Assembly: GCA_009787485.1 (NCBI GenBank) | Contig: WQWP01000012.1 | Coordinates: 1-27,277 of the forward strand | Direction: 5' to 3' | DNA from: Lentimicrobiaceae bacterium | GTDB taxonomy: Bacteria > Bacteroidota > Bacteroidia > Bacteroidales > WCHB1-69 | DNA length: 27,277 nt | Part shown: in pieces, positions 23,825 to 27,277 of the stretch | Numbering within the stretch: position 1 is the first letter of the stretch | Layout: each line of letters begins with the position of its first letter | Translations under genes and position numbers: made by a program | The notes under the pieces: generated by a model | Told to the model about the DNA's origin: nothing | What the model saw: the letters and a program-made list of their open reading frames with translations, nothing else | Databases searched by the model: none

Positions 23825-25366
23825 TTATTCCTTTTTGCTTCTAAATTTAGAAAGTACAAACATTTTCAGCGCTCCTCGTTCCGATTTTGTTAATCCGACA
23901 TAATAAACAATACCTGCCGAAGAAACCACCGTTATGGCGGCCACACCCACAATTCTCCAAAACGACGCGCTACAACTGTAGTAGAAAAACACCGGCAGTA
24001 TGAACGTTAACAGCGTTACGCCCGAAATAGGTAGCATGACATGTTTAAAATAGTTTAGAACATTCATTTTCAGCATGCTTTTCATAAAATAGATGCGGCT
24101 TAGCTGGGCAATAGCGGTAAGCACAACAAGGCTATACATGGCGCTTTGCGGAGGAAATCCTAATTTTAAAAACAGGTAGGAAACCGGCAAAGTTAATAGA
24201 ATGATGGAACTTGTAACAATTTGATACATTTTTATTTTTCCGGTGGCATGCAGCGCTGCTACAAACGGATTGGCGAGCGATTCAATAATAGCATTAATAA
24301 TGATTAAACGGGTGAAAATAACCGTGTAATCGGGCACAGTGTTTTTTAACCATATAGATAAAATGGCTTGTGTTTCAATAAGAACAGGTATAGAAAGAAT
24401 TAAAACCAAATAGTAACAAAATTTGGAACTTTGAAATACCAATTTCATCATCTCGCCCGATTTGTCTTCCGGATCCACAGAATATGATTTCATGATTTGC
24501 GGGCGTACTGCTGTAAAAAAGCTAAGCGAAAACTGGCTTAACGCGGAGTAAACCTGTACTGCAACGCCTCGTGCAGCATTGATTAATACTCCGAAAAACA
24601 AATTGAGTAACAGTGTGATCCCCTGACTTCTTGCTACTGTGGCTAATGAGCCCGTTATATTCCATCCTGCAAAACCAAGCACCTCTTTAAACATTGCGCT
24701 ATTCCAGTAGTATTTTAGTTTGCACTCGGGAAACTTTAAAGTGGAATATGCGATATAAGCAGCTGATATTAAGATTTGTACAAGAAACAGCAACACGGCG
24801 TATAACTTCAATTTGTCTCCCGGCAGATAGATGAGCACAAATAGAATTGCCAATTTGAGAGCCACTTCCAAAATGCCCAGATAGGCATATACTTGCAGTT
24901 TTTCACGTGCGGTAATGATGGCTAAATAAGGCGTTGTGATGATGCTTACCACAAAAGTAAGAATGGCAAAGTGAAGTACCCATGCGGCAGCATTCATTCT
25001 ATCGGCAGGAATGACCGCTTTTGTTTTTAAGTACCACAGCCCTAAAGTTTCTGTTAAGGCGAAAATGACTATCGCAATTATGATAAAAATCAGCACATTA
25101 ATACTAAAAATCTGTTTCAGTTTGGTGTGATTTTCTACGCCGAGTTCTACCGCAAAAAAGCGTTGGGAGGCAGTTGCCATAGTGGCGCTCAAAAAGCTGA
25201 ACATGGTTACTACGCCGGCAACGAGCTGATAAGTACCGTAGTCGGTTTCGCCCAGCACATTAAGCACTACACGCGTGGTATAAAACACAATGAGCAACAT
25301 GAGCAACATCCTGAAATAGAGGGCAGCGGTGTTTTTTGCGATGCGGGATTTGTTGATTTGAGGCAT
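23825..25366 (-). CDS. Polysaccharide flippase/transporter (MOP superfamily, larger type)
   Basis: Inner membrane protein of 513 residues with about 14 hydrophobic segments. The N-terminus KNTAALYFRMLLMLLIVFYT and TRVVLNVLGETDYGTYQLV fit the Bacteroidota lipopolysaccharide/polysaccharide flippase group, distinct from the 430-residue flippase downstream. GFAGWNITGSLATVARSQGI and LFFGVLINAARGVAVQVY are conserved central blocks. It should flip lipid-linked glycans across the inner membrane. Its 5' leader holds a strong hairpin (25380-25399). A gap with its own promoter box separates it from the ligase operon, so it may be expressed separately. Confidence 0.88.
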   Translation of the reverse strand: MPQINKSRIAKNTAALYFRMLLMLLIVFYTTRVVLNVLGETDYGTYQLVAGVVTMFSFLSATMATASQRFFAVELGVENHTKLKQIFSINVLIFIIIAIVIFALTETLGLWYLKTKAVIPADRMNAAAWVLHFAILTFVVSIITTPYLAIITAREKLQVYAYLGILEVALKLAILFVLIYLPGDKLKLYAVLLFLVQILISAAYIAYSTLKFPECKLKYYWNSAMFKEVLGFAGWNITGSLATVARSQGITLLLNLFFGVLINAARGVAVQVYSALSQFSLSFFTAVRPQIMKSYSVDPEDKSGEMMKLVFQSSKFCYYLVLILSIPVLIETQAILSIWLKNTVPDYTVIFTRLIIINAIIESLANPFVAALHATGKIKMYQIVTSSIILLTLPVSYLFLKLGFPPQSAMYSLVVLTAIAQLSRIYFMKSMLKMNVLNYFKHVMLPISGVTLLTFILPVFFYYSCSASFWRIVGVAAITVVSSAGIVYYVGLTKSERGALKMFVLSKFRSKKE

Positions 25367-25379
25367 AAGACTTAAATTG

Positions 25380-25399
25380 CCGTCAGCTTTAGCTGACGG
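25380..25399. repeat. Perfect palindromic hairpin (CCGTCAGCT/AGCTGACGG)
   Basis: A 9-bp perfect stem with two central bases, 14 bases before the flippase start codon and in its presumed 5' leader. It could be a REP-like dispersed element or a leader hairpin affecting translation. With A/T-rich sides it could also act as a terminator for plus-strand transcripts, but no plus-strand gene is present. Confidence 0.6.
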
Positions 25400-25410
25400 A
25401 AAATAATAGA

Positions 25411-25515
25411 GTGTGCAAAATTAATTTTTTTTGGTTTGTAATTTTTTTTGTGAGTTATAATCTCTAAAACAAAACGTACATTTTTTCAAAACGAACGGTA
25501 CATTTTTTTGCACAC
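25411..25515. repeat. 10-bp inverted repeat enclosing AT-rich direct repeats
   Basis: GTGTGCAAAA at 25411-25420 and TTTTGCACAC at 25506-25515 are exact reverse complements. Between them, GTACATTTTTT occurs twice with slight variation. The left arm overlaps TAATTTTG (minus strand, 25416-25423), a possible -7 box for the flippase. The position next to a serine recombinase gene makes part of an attachment site possible. Confidence 0.5.
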
Positions 25516-25562
25516 GTTAAATCGAAATGCAAAACTACACTTTTATTTTTGAATTGACAAAA

Positions 25563-26918
25563 TTATTTTCCCGCTTGGTTAATGAATTGTGTAATTATTT
25601 CTTCCACACCGCTGCTGTCTATTTTGGAAGTGCGATATAAAGAGTTGTTTTTTAAAAGGACAAGAAAATTTGTTCGTGTAAAATCGTTTACAGAAAACAG
25701 GAAAAAATCATCTATCATTTTCTTGTTGTCAGGAACGACACTTACCGCTAAAATACTATCAAATCTGCGGTTTTTTTCTTCAATAATAAAACACCAAAGA
25801 GAAATGTCTTTGTGTTCATTTTTTACGGCAAAAATAATCGGCAATTCAGACACTGTTTTTTCGGCTTCAAACGCTGTTAAATCTTTATTTAAAAGCCATT
25901 GAAAAATATCGTTTCGGATATTCTTTTTTGCCTTTTTGATAGCATAAACTCCTTTTCGCCAATTACTCGGAAACATCCAATACAACCTTTCCTGTGCATC
26001 TCTAAAAAGCTGTTCATCAACTACCGCTTGGAAAGCCTTTGGAGTTATAACCCATTCGGAGCGAGGGTTTTTATATGATTTTTGTTTCAGGCGTCCCCAT
26101 ATTTTGTTGTAAATGCGAGTGCCGATATAAGTTTCGTCAGTCAGAATTTTTATTACTTTCGACCTATCCCACCGTTTACCATTGGCTGATAATATGCCTT
26201 TTTGATTTAACAGAGCAACAATGTCGGGAATTAAATACCGCTCTTTTGTAAACAGATTAAATACCTCTCTGACGGTTTCGGTTGTTTCATCTTCTTTTGG
26301 TACAAATGTAACTCTTTCGTTTGCAATCTGTTTGTGTTCTCCTGTTTTTAAAATACGAATTGGCTTTTTGTTTACGTCCAATAATTGCCGAGCCATTCCG
26401 TAAACGGCTGTTCCGCCTGCCGAATATCCTTGTTCGGAAACTTTTACGCAACCATAAAAAACTTTATCGCTCAACTGACGGCTGTATTCTGCCGCCATAT
26501 AACGATGTAGAGATATTTCCAAACTTGCAGAAAGTTGATTGGTTGCATTGGGAAATCCTCTTGAAACATAGACTACTTCTTTGCCGTGTTTTCTGCACAA
26601 ATAGGTCAAATATGCTGCTTCGTCTTGGTCTTGAAAACGTCCCCAACGAGAAACATCATAAACAAATACATAGTCAAAGTGCGGTGCTTCGATATTTTCA
26701 ATCCAATTGGAAAACAAGCGTTGAAACGCAGGGCGATTTGCTAATAATCCGGTCTTCCCCTCATCGGCTTCTTCGTGTATTATTTCAATGTTGTGTTCAT
26801 TAGCAAATTTTTGAGTATGCTGTCGTTGAATAGCAACTGAATTTTCCTGCTTGTCTTCTGCCGAATGCCGGTAATAGGCTATTGCTTTTTTGCGTGTATG
26901 TAGAGAAAAAATCGACAT
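25563..26918 (-). CDS. Large serine recombinase without zinc ribbon
   Basis: Site-specific recombinase of 451 residues. The resolvase domain (about 11-150) carries the nucleophile Ser19 in AYYRHSAED, NSVAIQRQ, and the arginines of DVSRWGRF (Arg91, Arg94). A recombinase domain follows (about 165-290), with GYSAGGTAVYGM, LLNQKGILSANGKRWDRS and ILTDETYIGTRIYN. Large serine recombinases usually continue with a Cys4 zinc ribbon and coiled coil; here there are no Cys pairs. Instead residues about 310-451 form a different mixed alpha/beta domain (SLWCFIIEEKNRRFDS, FLFSVNDFTRTNFLV). It probably integrates and excises the element lying toward the right edge. The upstream gene ends three bases before its ATG. 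Confidence 0.88.
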   Translation of the reverse strand: MSIFSLHTRKKAIAYYRHSAEDKQENSVAIQRQHTQKFANEHNIEIIHEEADEGKTGLLANRPAFQRLFSNWIENIEAPHFDYVFVYDVSRWGRFQDQDEAAYLTYLCRKHGKEVVYVSRGFPNATNQLSASLEISLHRYMAAEYSRQLSDKVFYGCVKVSEQGYSAGGTAVYGMARQLLDVNKKPIRILKTGEHKQIANERVTFVPKEDETTETVREVFNLFTKERYLIPDIVALLNQKGILSANGKRWDRSKVIKILTDETYIGTRIYNKIWGRLKQKSYKNPRSEWVITPKAFQAVVDEQLFRDAQERLYWMFPSNWRKGVYAIKKAKKNIRNDIFQWLLNKDLTAFEAEKTVSELPIIFAVKNEHKDISLWCFIIEEKNRRFDSILAVSVVPDNKKMIDDFFLFSVNDFTRTNFLVLLKNNSLYRTSKIDSSGVEEIITQFINQAGK

Positions 26919-26921
26919 TGT

Positions 26922-27277
26922 TTAGATAAAGGTTTCCATAAGTTTGTAAAGATCGGCAAATACGCTTTGCTCTTTCTCCGTCAGTTTGATATTGAGGTTT
27001 TTCTTTACGTTCAATTCCTGTATCAGATTTTTAATTTGAATGGAAATACCTGATAAGTGTGTTAATTCACTTAATTCTGTTACAGACATTTTAGACTCTG
27101 TAAGAAACAGTTCAATATATTCTTCATACAAAGAGGCTGTTGCGAAAATTTTGTAAAGAGCTGTGAAATCCTTCCGTCTGTACAGCAAATTATCATTGAT
27201 TTTTCGGAAAAGAATTTGTATGATGTCATCAACCTGAAATTGTTTTATTCTTCGTAATTTAGGAATAAGTTGTGTAA
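26922..27277 (-). CDS. Unknown protein, operon partner of the serine recombinase (5' end outside window)
   Basis: The frame is open from the right edge and starts there TQLIPKLRRIKQFQVDD; a TTG at 27188 is inside the frame and there is no reason to start there. The visible 117 residues are hydrophilic and mostly helical: IIQILFRKINDNLLYRR, ALYKIFATASLYEEYIELF, then MSVTELSELTHLSGISIQI, which has the look of a helix-turn-helix, and a charged C-terminus. I do not recognise a family. It ends three bases before the recombinase ATG, so the two are almost certainly co-translated and may act together, for example in control of integration or in element maintenance. Confidence 0.6.
   Translation of the reverse strand, partial: TQLIPKLRRIKQFQVDDIIQILFRKINDNLLYRRKDFTALYKIFATASLYEEYIELFLTESKMSVTELSELTHLSGISIQIKNLIQELNVKKNLNIKLTEKEQSVFADLYKLMETFI

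Noticed and set aside
25127..25375. An 82-codon plus-strand frame at the start of the flippase gene.
   Set aside because: It lies fully inside the well-supported minus-strand flippase and shows no family features.

Overview
The window is a chromosomal segment of a bacterium of the phylum Bacteroidota, most likely the order Bacteroidales. The evidence is a PorG-like DUF6089 gene overlapping uppS (the Porphyromonas type IX secretion neighbourhood), a nif3 / C4-zinc-ribbon pair, ribosomal protein S16 with a long Ala/Glu tail, GSCFA and DPP-IV-type proteins, AT-rich DNA without Shine-Dalgarno sites, and repeated TAnnTTTG promoter boxes. TAG is used as a normal stop codon here.

Layout. (1) 1-1091: 3' part of a SAM methyltransferase and a GNAT acetyltransferase (+). 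(2) 4144-1383 (-): nif3, coiled-coil zinc-ribbon protein, TauE/SafE permease. (3) 4255-6931 (+): beta-propeller lipoprotein, then a DUF454 membrane protein with a TolC/CzcC-type outer membrane channel. (4) 7788-6928 (-): folD, meeting the TolC gene tail to tail. (5) 7873-10397 (+): rpsP, GSCFA hydrolase and LuxE-like adenylate-forming enzyme, tightly packed. (6) 13600-10392 (-): DPP-IV-like peptidase and tsaD. (7) 13601-15739: a small decayed island against the 3' end of tRNA-Phe. It holds a truncated antitoxin/RelE-type toxin pair, a DUF2442 protein, an intact-looking MNT/HEPN (MntA/HepT) toxin-antitoxin pair and a dead tyrosine integrase fragment ending in a 30-bp inverted duplication. (8) 15883-17924 (+): a flavodiiron protein whose first 14 codons contain an in-frame TAG where the family has Trp, and a LutA-like CCG protein. 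(9) 19563-17939 (-): porG-like and uppS. (10) 19628-19912 (+): small membrane protein. (11) 25366-19876 (-): surface-polysaccharide genes: flippase, O-antigen ligase/polymerase, second flippase, GT4 glycosyltransferase. (12) 25367-27277: an attachment-like intergenic region, a large serine recombinase without the usual zinc ribbon, and the 3' part of an unknown partner gene, i.e. the edge of another mobile element.

Functionally it is mostly housekeeping and envelope genes interrupted by two mobile-element scars. No clearly new system is fully contained in the window. The best leads are the serine recombinase with its unknown partner, the amber codon in the flavodiiron gene, the repeat-encoded tail of the O-antigen ligase, and the structure that broke the integrase.
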